From assembly GCA_941918925.1 (NCBI GenBank), contig OW799234.1, positions 122,411,395 through 122,475,394 on the forward strand: DNA of 64,000 nucleotides, given 5' to 3'. Every line of letters begins with the position of its first letter. Within the stretch, counting starts at the first letter, position 1. A model generated the notes under the pieces. It ran no database searches and was not told the origin of the DNA. It was given only the letters and a program-made list of their open reading frames with translations. Positions 53,059 through 63,839 of this stretch are shown here, one piece after another. The DNA comes from Phyto melanocephala. Lineage: Eukaryota; Arthropoda; Insecta; Diptera; Rhinophoridae. The position numbers and the translations under genes are program-made.

Positions 53059-54352
53059 TATAAAGAATGAGATCAGTGAAACCTTAACACACATTTTTAA
53101 TTCCACCTTTCTTCATGCACAAAAAATATAACTGTTTATGATCAAGTTTGCATTTAAAAATTTGTCAAATTATGTGTACAAAATAATAGCATATCGGATT
53201 ATTAGTTTGTTTGAAAATGGATTCCGAAGAAAAAGTGCGTGAAAAAATAATAACAATTTTTTTAAAAAATCCCAGTCGTACTTACAAATCTATTGCAAAT
53301 GAGATAAAGGTGTCACGACAAACAGTTTCGCGTGTGATAAAAGTGTATAACGAACGTCGTAGTATTAAAAGGAAAGCTGGAAGTGGAGCTAAAAAAGGTA
53401 TAACTGACCCACAGTTAGCTTCAAAGATTGTTAGTCTTCTAAACCAAAATCCCAACCTCTCAAACCGTAAAGCCGCCTTAAACGCAAACTGTTCCGATTT
53501 TTTTGTAAGGAAGGTTAAAAGATATGAAGGTCTTAAGTCCTACAAGGTTCAGAAAGTGCCAGACAGAAATTCGAAGAAAAACTTGGATGCAAAAAGTCGT
53601 GCCAAAGAACTGCTTAGAAATTTTATCAACAAATATGAGTGTTGTGTTATGGATGATGAGACTTACGTTCTTGCCGACTTTTCTCAGCTCCCAGGGCGAA
53701 GTTATTATGTGGCCGATGGAAGAGGTAATGTCGACGACCAATTTAAGTTCCAAAAAATGACAAAGTTTCCAAAGAAGTACTTAGTTTGGCAAGCTATATG
53801 CACGTGCGGAGAAAGAAGCAGTAAATTTATTACTACTGGGACTATCAACACTGATATTTACATCAAGGAGTGCTTGCAGAAGAGGTTGCTTCCATTCATA
53901 CGAAAACACAATAAGTCAACATATTTTTGGCCCGACCTAGCGTCGTGTCATTACAGTAAATCTGCAGCAGAATGGTATGAAACAAATAATATAGTGGTAG
54001 TGCCAAAAGAAGCAAATCCACCTAATTGTCCAGAACTAAGGCCCATCGAACGTTACTGGGCTTTAGTCAAAAGAGTGCTGAAGGATACAAAACAAGTTGC
54101 TAATACTACTACAATTTTTTCCCAGAAATGGTCTTATTCCAGCAATAAAGTTACTAAGGATACCATCAAGGTCTCAATTCCGGAAAAGGTGAAACAGTTC
54201 ATCAAAAAAAGCTGAATTTTTACAAAAAGCATTAATATTTTAATTTACTGTTATTTTATTGTTAAACCACGCTATTTTCATTAAAATGGATTAATTCGTT
54301 TTAAAGTTATTGCGTTTTATTCGTGTTAGGGTTTTATCGATCTCATTCTTTA
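53059..54352 (+). mobile_element. DD37E Tc1/mariner element, nearly intact
   Basis: Left end TA-AAGAATGAGATCAGTGAAAC and right end TTTTATCGATCTCATTCTT-TA form inverted repeats of about 28 bp (AAGAATGAGATC, AAACC.TAACAC). TA flanks both sides. Length about 1.29 kb with one uninterrupted 334-codon gene. A second, decayed copy of the N-terminal region is at 63554-63690. Confidence 0.9.
53211..54215 (+). CDS. DD37E transposase, uninterrupted
   Basis: The 334-aa frame opens MKMDSEEKVREKIITIFLKN. Met-3 is an equally plausible start, since the relic at 63554 begins with MDCEKKVRE. Residues about 10-110 hold paired helix-turn-helix motifs (TYKSIANEIKVSRQTVSRVI; LSNRKAALNANCS). Catalytic residues are CVMDDETYV (Asp), FWPDLASCHY (Asp) and RPIERYW (Glu); 37 residues separate the second Asp from the Glu, giving DD37E, a spacing described for mosquito ITm elements. 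KKPK-like basic stretches occur near the N terminus. Nothing in the frame looks broken, so activity is possible but untested. Confidence 0.88.
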   Translation: MKMDSEEKVREKIITIFLKNPSRTYKSIANEIKVSRQTVSRVIKVYNERRSIKRKAGSGAKKGITDPQLASKIVSLLNQNPNLSNRKAALNANCSDFFVRKVKRYEGLKSYKVQKVPDRNSKKNLDAKSRAKELLRNFINKYECCVMDDETYVLADFSQLPGRSYYVADGRGNVDDQFKFQKMTKFPKKYLVWQAICTCGERSSKFITTGTINTDIYIKECLQKRLLPFIRKHNKSTYFWPDLASCHYSKSAAEWYETNNIVVVPKEANPPNCPELRPIERYWALVKRVLKDTKQVANTTTIFSQKWSYSSNKVTKDTIKVSIPEKVKQFIKKS

Positions 54353-54355
54353 TCT

Positions 54356-54880
54356 TATTGAATACTAGCCTCAGTCTCTTTATAACATATCTAAAGGTAC
54401 CTGTGTACACTTCTAAGCCAAACAAGTATATCGGCATTATAAAGCATGAAAAATTTGTTTCTTTATTTTAAAAGGCAGCGATAAATTTAAACTGCACAAC
54501 TTACGTAAAGTAAAGTTAACTGTAGATACAACTTAATTGACATGACTCTTAAAATTCAAACCTAAGCCAAGAATAACACCAAGGCATTTTATTTAATAAA
54601 CAAATTCTATCGAACTACCATTCAAAGAAACAGAAAAATTATTTTTACTACTTTTACCAAAGATAATTTCTTTTGACTATCTAGCATTAACACAAAACCA
54701 GCATGATTACAATCCAACTTTATAATCAAACATGTTCTGGAAAACATCAGGAAATTCTGTTCTACCTCTAAACAATAACTGAACATCATCAGCAAACGAT
54801 ATCTTATCAAAAAGATCATTTACAAACATTATAAAAAGCAAATGCCCAAGGACCTTAGAAAACCAATGCATGATTTTCAT
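54356..54880 (-). pseudogene. Non-LTR retrotransposon reverse transcriptase fragment
   Basis: Minus-strand frames give VLGHLLFIMFVNDLFDKISF then ADDVQLLFRGRTEFPDVF, the FADD catalytic motif of jockey-type reverse transcriptases. They continue with KEIIFGKSSKNNFSVSLNGS and KCLGVILGLGLNFKSHV, and nearer the left end LFGLEVYTGTFRYVIKRLRL. In-frame stops are frequent. The DD37E element ends at its left edge and may have inserted into it. Clade not determined. Confidence 0.75.
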
Positions 54881-55039
54881 TTCCATAGTGTGATAGCAAA
54901 TCCATTCTTAATATAGTGGTATTGCATGTCAACTTTACAATTTTGTCTATATAGCCAAAATCGCTTACAGAAATTGTCAAATAAATAACATTAACTTCAA
55001 GTTTTTAAATTAATTCAGTTTCATACCCTGTACATTCCA

Positions 55040-55738
55040 CACGCAAAGAAAAAATATGGTTGTGGTAACCATAATCGAAGAGCAACATACTATGATTAAA
55101 TTGTATGATTACCAGTTATCATTATTATGTTTAATTAAAGTATCATTCAATAATCATGTATATGACTACAATTTAAATTGACAATTTTTACTTTTTACGG
55201 CAAATTATTGCCTTTTGCTGTAACATACACATATTGATTGTACTTACCAATTTAATTGGAATTTTTTTAACAATATTTTTTTACATTTTCTCGTTTATTT
55301 TAAAATTTTCTTTAATTTTTCAAAATTTGTGTTCATTTTCTCAAACTTTTCAAATACTTATAATTTATTCAGCAAGAAGAACAGTTGAAATCAAATTATT
55401 GTTAATAAAAAATCATAGCTTGAGTAGTTTGTAATCATACTGTTGTCTTACCTATTATTTAATGATTATTTGTACTTTTTAATGCTTTTGAATATAATGT
55501 TATATTTGTCAGATTATTTTTTTAAATCATACTATTTTAAAATGATAACTATTTTAAAATTTTTACGAAAAGTATGCATTAAATGATACAACTCAAACAA
55601 ATGCATGATTATCGTGACAACATATATGATGAAATGAAGCAAAAATAACTATTTCTTGTTTTCGACAACCAGATATTGTTATAGAAACTATAATATGATC
55701 GTCGTGATCATGTCGTAACCATGGTTTTTCTTTGCGTG
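55040..55738. mobile_element. MITE with CACGCAAAGAAAAA ends, ~700 bp
   Basis: CACGCAAAGAAAAAATATGG on the left pairs with CCATGGTTTTTCTTTGCGTG on the right. The body is rich in ATGATTA/TAATCAT motifs and the 66-codon frame within it is incidental. The target duplication is not clear. Confidence 0.65.
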
Positions 55739-55739
55739 C

Positions 55740-56456
55740 AGTGTCGCATATGCTCAAGGTGGATTGAGTTTACTTTTCAACACTTAAATAAAGTCTATAA
55801 TAAAACTTGTATTCATAAAAAATTGCAGTACGAAATGACTTAAAATGGTTTAAAACCCGTTAGGATAGTATAAAAACTATTTTTTATAAATCAAACGTTT
55901 AACTTAAACACAAACTGTAATGAATACATAATTTTGAAGGTAAGGAGAAGAGCGAGCATATGATGAGCAATCAACTGAATATACCATTGACCCATTGAAA
56001 CGAAGGCCATAGAACAATGTTTAGAAACGAATCACGTCAATTGTTTTTCCCTTTAACTTAATTGAAAGTAAAAAAAAAAATTAAATAAAATAAAATTAAT
56101 TAACATCTACTACAAGTTAACATCCATATAATCAGGAATGAATAGCCAGGTCTTTGATGTCAATGAAAAAAATTAAAACAAAACAATAATAGTTCAATTC
56201 ACAACTTTCCATTGTATTTTGTATCGTCTATTAAAATACAGTTGTGGTTTATTTACTTGTGAACACAATTTATGTTGTATCGCTTGTGTATTGCATTGTT
56301 AAACGTCAAATAATATTAAACGTCAGCAAATAAAAATCAGGAATGGGAAAGTTGATAAAATCTTTTTTCTTCACAGTTACAAAAGGTATTTTCAAACCAT
56401 TTTAAGTAAAAGTTTCTAGCAAAAATAACCCAAAAATCAAAAAAGAATTTAAATTA
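55740..56456. other. Non-coding spacer
   Basis: A/T-rich with no recognised gene or repeat. Confidence 0.4.
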
Positions 56457-56458
56457 AA

Positions 56459-56780
56459 ACAAGTAAGAGTGCTATATTCGGCAATGCCGAATCTGATAAA
56501 ACCCTTCACCATCATGTGCATAGGTATAATCCCACATCATAGCTTAACCTATATTTCATGTCATACGCCATTTTTCTTTATTATTTCCGACGCCATCCTT
56601 GATTTTGAATTTTTACATAGTTAACTGAATTCTACTAGTGAAGCCCTTTCATTTGATACCCATATTGATGGGGTTAAAAAAATTTGTTGCGCCATTTTGT
56701 TTAGACGCCATTTTGGATCTTAAATTTTTTTAATAATTTACTGTATTCTACTGGTAAAGCCCTTTCATTTTCTGCAAAAT
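56459..56780 (-). mobile_element. DINE-like element, GACGCCAT subfamily, 3' part
   Basis: ACAAGTAAGAGTGCTATATTCGG with hairpin ATTCGGCAATGCCGAAT, ACCCTTCACCATCATGTGCA and GACGCCATCCTTGATTTTGA. The 5' half is missing. Confidence 0.75.
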
Positions 56781-57642
56781 AATTATTTGCTATCACTGTA
56801 TAAAGTCAATACCACGCTTTAAAAACATGAAATAAAATTGCATTGTTAGAAATAATATTTTTAATGAAAATTATCACCAACAAGTATACAATACTGTAAA
56901 TCCATACAAAAATAATACGAATAGTACATTACAACGGGGGTTGTGAGTTGAATTAACGATGCAAGAAATGTTATAGAAATTGAATTTGTCTGGAATATAT
57001 TTTTAAAAACGTTTTACTTTTTTCCAATATGAGTCATGCATACATTTAACTAAACACAAGTTTACTACAAAATGATTGAAATAGAAAAAAAAAATAAAAT
57101 AAAAAACAAATAATAAAAATAAAATAAAAAAACCAAACAGGCTACAACAACTCTTTGCTGTTTATCACTACAATGCCACGACTAGGTCGATCTACCATAC
57201 AAGTACCACACCATACAACTATTAAGTACTTAAAATAATACAATAACAAGAAAAAAGAAATGATAGCAACATTTTATAAAATAAAATATGTTATGTTTTT
57301 GTTTTAATTAATATATATTTCTTGTTAGACTTTACCCCACGCCACAGTTTAAACTTTTCCTTAAATGATGACATGCTTTTGTTTATTCGTCAACAGTAAT
57401 TGTAGCAATTTTTTGACCACTCTATCAGTGGCAGATATGTTGTTTATTAAAGCTGGACGTTATGCTAGGATAATGAAATATGTATGTATGTATGCAATTC
57501 CAATTGACGTGCAGATATAGAATTTCAATTATTTTGCACATAAACAAACACTTTGTGAAATTCAATTAAAGGCTTAAGGTTTTTACTGAAATAAAATTGT
57601 TTAAGGAAAACTTGATGTTAGAAAGTATAAAGAGTAGTTAAA
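56781..57642. other. Non-coding spacer
   Basis: A/T-rich. No open frame, RNA gene or repeat was recognised. Confidence 0.4.
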
Positions 57643-58604
57643 ACAAATAAGAGTGCTATATTCGGCCGTGCCGAATCTATAATCTATCTACGGCCGTGCC
57701 GTAGGTATAATCCCACATCGAAGCTTAACCTATATTTCACGTTATACGCCATTTTTCTTTATTATTTCCGACGCCATCCTTGATTTTGAATTTTTACGTA
57801 GATAACTGTCAACTGTATTCTACTAGTCAAGCCCTTTAATTTAATACCCATATTGATGGGGTTAAAAAAATTTGATCCGCCATTATGTTTTAGACGCCAT
57901 CTTGGATTTTACATTTTTAATAATTTGCTGTATTCTACTGGTATTGTCCTTTCATTTAATACCAATATTGAGGGTGTTAAAGAAGTTACATTGTAAAATA
58001 CTAGATTTGACCCATATATAAATGAATTGTCCGCCATTTTGTAGTGGCGGCCAACATGAATTTTAATTTTTTTTTATAGTGCTTATATTGCGCTAGTCAA
58101 GTCCTTTCAGATGATACCAATATTGACTCTCTCGGTTGCCTAGAAGCTGAAAAAAATTAATTTCCGTTTGTAAATTTTTGGAACATTAAAAAAAATTTTG
58201 CCTATAACTTTACCGATTAGAGCCCGCTTTATCCAAAATTTTTCACGAATATCTCTAGAGCTATATTATATCTACAAATAGTAGCAAAGGTATCTATAAA
58301 TTATTGGTGGTAAAAATATAGGAAAAAACAGAGGCATTCGTGTTTATTTGCTAATATCTCAGAAGGTTATGGCGATTCATTCCCGGATATTTATCAAAAA
58401 TTGATACCATACACATATCTGAGGAACATATGGTTGCTTCTAAAAGTTGATTTCAACCAACACATGGACAGACGGTCAGGGCTTAAACGACTCCTCTATT
58501 CATAAGCTTTCAGAAAATATGGGGTCGGAACTGAAAATTGTAGAAATTACAAACGGAATGACAAAGCAATATATACCCCTGTGCACCACAGGTGAATGGT
58601 ATAA
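57643..58604 (-). mobile_element. DINE-like element, GACGCCAT subfamily, full length
   Basis: ACAAATAAGAGTGCTATATTCGG to CACAGGTGAATGGTATAA, about 960 bp. Near the 3' end the hairpin is followed by a partial duplication (CTACGGCCGTGCCGTAG). The body matches 3796-4690. Confidence 0.78.
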
Positions 58605-58626
58605 TGAAAAATATATTTTATTTATT

Positions 58627-59456
58627 ACTAGCCAAACCCGGCGCGCGTTGCTACGCCCCTTAATGAATCGAAATGCATTCTGAATTTTTTTATGGGCGTG
58701 GCATTGCCCACTTTTCTAGTCACGAAATTGTAAAGTCATAACAGCTCAATATGTGTGCAAAGTTTCAGAAGAATCGGACCAGTGCAAGTATCTCAAAATT
58801 AAAATTGTTTTTATGGGCGTGGCCCTGCCCACTTTTCTAATCACGAAATTGTAAAGTCATAACAGCTCAATATGTGTGCAAAGTTTCAGAATAATCGGTC
58901 CAGTGCAAGTACCTCAAAATGATACCTTTTTTTATGGGCGTGGCACTGCCCACTTTTCTAATCACGAAATTATTTAGTCATGACAGCTCAATATGTGTGC
59001 AAAGTTTCAGAAAAATCGGTCTGGTGCGAGTACCTCAAAGTTATAGCCTTTTTTTGTTGGCGTGGCCCCGCCCACTTTTTTAATCACAAAATTATAAAGT
59101 CACGACAGCTTAATATGTGTGCAAAGTTTCAGAAAAATCGGTCCAGTGCAAGTACCTCAAAATTAAAACTTTTTTAGGGGCGTGGCCCCGCCCACTTTTC
59201 TTATCTCGAAATAATTTAGTCATGACAGCTCGATATATGTGCAAAGTTTCAGAAAAATCGGTCAAGTGCAAGTAGCTAAAACTGATAACTAATTTCTTAT
59301 GGGCGTGGCCCCGCCCACTTTTTTTCATCCATAAACACTCCCCGGTATGTGTACATCAACTTACCAAAATTTGAGCCCGATCGGTTTTACAGTTTCAGAG
59401 TCTATAGCTAACACACACACACACACACAGAGTTTCACTTTTATATATATAGATTT
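58627..59456. mobile_element. Repeat element with six ~121-bp internal units, copy 2
   Basis: Opens ACTAGCCAAACCCGGCGCGC. Six units follow with the GGGCGTGGCCCCGCCC-type core near 58692, 58814, 58936, 59058, 59178 and 59300. It closes with GAGCCCGATCGGTTTTACAG, (CA)n at 59411-59428 and TTTCACTTTTATATATATAG. Order and number of units equal those of the copy at 48416-49290, while unit sequences have diverged. Confidence 0.85.
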
Positions 59457-59623
59457 AGGCTGTCTGTGTATTTTGTATTACAACGAAAAGTTTATTTGTA
59501 ATACAGGATGAGCAAAAAGTCACCATGGAGTTTAATAACTTTTCTTATAATAAATCTTATATAGAGTGAGCCATTTATTGGTTTAAATTTGAACCAGCGG
59601 TTATTTCAAATCCGCCAATACTT

Positions 59624-62020
59624 ACACAGTACAACACATGATTTGCCAACTCAATTCTGTTAACTGTATGTGAAATTAGACCCAAAAAGAAGAAATTCTG
59701 CATCATTCGTTTTGTCTTCTTACCTGCGATTTGAAGTTAGTATCGATTTGAAGTTAGTACTATCGTATAGGGGAATTTATCACGTTTTAGGCCCTGTTGT
59801 TTGACATAGCTCGACAACCACTAGCCCAATTTAGTTGAAATAAATTTTAAAAAATTAAGAATTACAATTCCCTTAATCTGTTTATATATTGTTTTCCTAT
59901 ACAAGTAACACTTTCGAAGTTAAAAATGAATGTATGAAGGGAAAAAATTATTTTTTGCCTAAAAATTTAAATTTTTTTTTTTTTTAAATACATAAAAAAT
60001 CCAAAATGGAAAAAAGTTTCAAGTCTAGTTATTTTTTCGCAAAGTCACATAACCTATGAGCAAAATGAGACAAAGATCATAAAAATCGATGCACGCGTTT
60101 CGCTTTTATTCGCAATTGAGTAAATGTATGAATTTCAAAAATCAGTTATAGCCACCACCCTTAAAATAAAAATATAAATTAAAAAATTATCATGCAAAAA
60201 AAAACTTTATTTATAAAAACTTAATGAAAATAAAATAATATGCAATTAATACGCAATTATAATATGCATAAAAACAAAATTTAGAACATTTTTTCAATTA
60301 TTGGCAATATCCATCCTTGTAGAAGTTGACGCTTGTGGTTCTGATGATCTTGTTTTCTTCGTAGGTTGTTCATATTCATGGTCTGAGTCTGTATCGTCAT
60401 CCATTGATTGTCATTGTTATTGATGTCAGCTATTCGGAGTCGTATTGTGATAGTCCCAGCTTGGCCACAATGTAATCCATTTCGATTTGTGGTAGCGGTT
60501 GTGATGCACTATTTTCAATATCGGGTATCCAATCAGCATCATCCAAATCGGTCGGATTGGTGAAAACGGTTTCGGCTAGCAGGGACACAGTATCCGCACT
60601 CGGAGGTTTAGGTGCATCGGTATCAGCAGGGCGTTGCACTGGAAGTGTGGCAGTAAATGCAGCAGTGTATACTTTTGTTTTCAATTGTTGTCTGTTTAAT
60701 CCAGGACGAAAATTTATGCATGCATAGCACCTGGATTCATCATGTCCAGTTGTGTCTTCCACCCAAATTACTGGCTTCATAAAAGATAACTTTCTACTTT
60801 TTCCGTGAATCCATTTTAGAAGGGTAGTATAACAACTGTTGCACACTGTGTTCGGCGTAAAATTTGCACCACTTAAATCTGCTTCATCGAAATAATTACA
60901 ATACGCGGTTTTGAATTGCTCAGTAAACAAATTTTTTCGATCTTTTTTCTGTATTTTTCGGACGATATGACCACAAACGTAACAATATTCATCCAAATAT
61001 GGGTAGTTGTTGTTTTCCATATTGATATATTTTATGTTTTGTTTTTATTCACTTTTAAAAAACTGGAGAAAAATCACTTTTACTGTTCGCGTTCGTCGGC
61101 ACTGGCTGAATGCCAAAAATCGATCAATGCACACCTATAAATACTACGTATTTTTGAATATTTTACTGCCAGGTACTTATAAATGGGCGCATATTTTAAG
61201 GGCGGCTGGCTATATACCTGATTCAGCACTTGTACGTTTCAAACTATGCAAAACTTTCAAAATAATGACCACCCTTAAATGTGGGTGCAATTTCTGTAAA
61301 AAAATCATATAGGTAGCCACCGGAAAAACCAAAATAATAAAAAGGTCCACTTTCCGTTTAATTGTCCACGTACATTTATTACCGCAATCATAAAAATCAA
61401 ATAACCTTTTGTTTATTCCTTTTTTTTAATTCTCAGAATCATGAAAAAGGTGTCAATGTTTTCTCCAAATAATGTTGTGCATATCTCGAGCAAATTTTTG
61501 AAATTCATACATTTACTGAATTGCGAATAAAAGCGAAACGCGTGCATCGATTTTTATGATCTTTGTCTCATTTTGCTCATAGGTTATGTGACTTTGCGAA
61601 AAAATAACTAGACTTGAAACTTTTTTCCATTTTGGATTTTTTATGTATTTAAAAAAAAAAAAATGTAAATTTTTAGGCAAAAAATAATTTTTTCCCTTCA
61701 TACATTCATTTTTAACTTCGAAAGTGTTACTTGTATAGGAAAACAATATATAAACAGATTAAGGGAATTGTAATTCTTAATTTTTTAAAATTTATTTCAA
61801 CTAAATTGGGCTAGTGGTTGTCGAGCTATGTCAAACAACAGGGCCTAAAACGTGATAAATTCCCTATACGATAGTACTAACTTCAAATCGATACTAACTT
61901 CAAATCGCAGGTAAGAAGACAAAACGAATGATGCAGAAATTCTTCTTTTTGGGTCTAATTTCACATACAGTTAACAGAATTGAGTTGGCAATCAATTAAC
62001 TGAAAAATGTTGTACTGTGT
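59624..62020 (-). mobile_element. One-gene DNA element with ~500-bp inverted repeats (element 2)
   Basis: Arms 59643-60142 and 61494-61991 are nearly perfect reverse complements (TTGCCAACTCAATTCTGTTA at the outer end, AAATGTATGAATTTC at the inner end). A short further inverted match (ACACAGTACAACA, 59624-59636 with 62008-62020) may mark the true tips. Between the arms lies a single intact gene (60430-61020) homologous to the small gene of element 1. The large gene is missing, so it is likely non-autonomous. High arm identity suggests a young insertion. Confidence 0.78.
60430..61020 (-). CDS. Cysteine-rich accessory protein of element 2, intact
   Basis: The 196-aa frame starts MENNNYPYLDEYCYVCGHIV. 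N-terminal region: CYVCG, basic linker QKKDRKNLFTEQFKTAYC, then TVCNSCYTTLLKWIHGKSRK, FMKPVIWVEDTTGHDESRCY and CYACINFRPGLNRQQLKTKV. The four Cys pairs suggest two zinc sites. A proline-rich segment follows (PVQRPADTDAPKPPSADTV), then an acidic tail ending PQIEMDYIVAKLGLSQYDSE, which resembles a short conserved C-terminal helix (ELNDLVRDLNLSK-like) in relatives I remember. It is homologous to 31788-32138. Function unknown; DNA or transposase binding is inference. Confidence 0.75.
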   Translation of the reverse strand: MENNNYPYLDEYCYVCGHIVRKIQKKDRKNLFTEQFKTAYCNYFDEADLSGANFTPNTVCNSCYTTLLKWIHGKSRKLSFMKPVIWVEDTTGHDESRCYACINFRPGLNRQQLKTKVYTAAFTATLPVQRPADTDAPKPPSADTVSLLAETVFTNPTDLDDADWIPDIENSASQPLPQIEMDYIVAKLGLSQYDSE

Positions 62021-62867
62021 TATGCCATTATATTCTGTCACAAAATTCAGTATATTATCTTCACTGAACGAAACAAATTGTTTTACGCTTGAACAACGTT
62101 AGGATTTATTGGAAATTTATTTCTAAAACAAAGACAATTGTTTAGAAACCGAGAACCAACAGTGCCTGGTATACGCAAGTTGTTGATGCACTAAGACGTG
62201 AGCTTGCTCGTTCAGTGCGTACACTCGAAAATATCAAAGCTGCGGCTGATAGTGTGCGTTAGAATCATTCAAAATCAAGTCGTCATCGTTCTCAAGAATT
62301 TAACATTTCACGCACCAATTTACGTCGTTTGAAAAATGTGAATGAAATAATATTTCATTTTTAAATTTAAACTTTTCAATGGCCGACCCTAATAGGCAAG
62401 TCGATTTTATGTTACCGAGATTACGCTTACATTATAGAATCGATTTTAATAAACAAAAGAATAACCATTAGAAAGGAATTTTTCCGCAGATGTGTACAAT
62501 TAAATATGGTTCAGTATTTTAAGAGTTATAAGTTTTTTAAGTTGCTACTTACACATGCACAAAACATATGTGTGTAACAAAACAAAAAATAAGCATGTTG
62601 AATCAACATTGTTGATAAATATTGTTTTTGCAAGGAGTGTTTTTTTTTGTGAATGCTATAAAAAAACAAAACAAAAACAGTGTAGTCACAATTACAACTA
62701 CATTACGGACGAATGGGTCGACCGCAAATCATGCTAATATATATTTCTTTCAGGATAATAAATAACGGAGATTCACGACTTAACAAAAAATCAAAATAAT
62801 ATATATTTTTTTAATCAGCAATAAATTATTTCAAGGAAAAGAGCATATCGTCGACATTATAAAGTGA

Positions 62868-63030
62868 GAATATCGCCCTCTGAAGCAATGATTCGTTGCT
62901 TAGTTAATCGTCACCACCATGTCAACAATGTTAACATGCCACCGTAAGAAATTCGTCGGTAGACCACTTTAATTTCGCACTGCGGAAAATATTGAACGTG
63001 CAGAACAAAGAAACATTAAAGAATGGTAAA
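62868..63030 (+). pseudogene. Mariner N-terminal relic
   Basis: Frames give VRITPSEAMIRCLVNRHHHV, NNVNMPP, then NIERAEQRNIKEW, resembling the helix-turn-helix and ENIERV region of rosa-like mariners. Heavily decayed. Confidence 0.55.
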
Positions 63031-63553
63031 AACACGATTACGCATTCCGACTAATAAATTTCTCGATCTGCGCATGCTCGTCACATCAGCCTCGCACTTA
63101 ACAAAAGCAATATAATCAGTGAGTTTTATATAGGTTAAAGGAGAATAAAAGCATTATAGTTTATCAAAAAGTATATTATTGAACATATTACGGCTTATAA
63201 AGTTATTTACTTTATTCATTTTTTAAATTTTTTACTCGTAATATCAATCAATTGTTTGCCGGTGTGACGTGACGCATGAAAAAGCTGATATACAACAAAC
63301 ATGCGCAATGCGTAATCTTGTTTTTATCATTTTTGAGAAAAATCTACCAGAAGAAGCTCTGTTCAGCCAAAAATGGCTCGTATGTAACTAGGAAGCATTT
63401 TTTTAGATACATCTCTACACAAATTAAAAAGTAAGGAGCGTATCGAACAAAATTTTTAGTTGCATTAAGTTAAATAAAACTCAAATTGTGCAATAAATCA
63501 TTTTTCTTTTTATCACGTTAGCTTTTATGTCAGATATTATTATTTACGATCAA

Positions 63554-63690
63554 AATGGACTGCGAAAAAAAGTACGTGAAAATATAATTAAAACTTTTAA
63601 AAAAAAATCCGTCATAGACTTAAAAAAAAAGAGCAAAAAATTTGAAAGTTGACACTCGAACTGTTCTAAATGCCATTAAACGGTATATTT
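63554..63690 (+). pseudogene. Relic of a DD37E transposase N terminus
   Basis: ATGGACTGCGAAAAAAAGTACGT corresponds to the MDSEEKVREKIITIF start of the intact gene at 53211, followed by AAATCCGTC and CACTCGAACTGTTCTAAATGCC matching the HTH region. Single-base indels break the frame within 10 codons. Confidence 0.7.
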
Positions 63691-63839
63691 GTTTCCATCG
63701 ATACAGAACACTCTCTCTGAAAATCGCTTCACTTTAGAACTAGGTATCCGAAATTAAATGGATTCGTTATTATCCCTAAGAATAAGCAGTTCGGGTTTAT
63801 TTTTATAAACCCGAGATTATACCAAATCGAAAAAAAACA

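Larger units (their letters stand above)
59560..62400 (+). mobile_element. Mariner remnant interrupted by the long-TIR element 2
   Basis: TAGAGTGAGCCATTTATTGG..TTTAAATTT at 59566-59592 pairs loosely with AAATTTAAAC..CAATGGCCGACCCTA at 62360-62392. Between the insertion and the right end lies a rosa-type N-terminal relic (62085-62340) with LARSVRTLENIKAAADSVR and SRHRSQEFNISRTNLRRL in shifting frames. The catalytic domain is gone. Confidence 0.65.

Noticed and set aside
62555..62737. 60-codon frame
   Set aside because: No domain, no supporting context; expected by chance in this length of AT-rich DNA.
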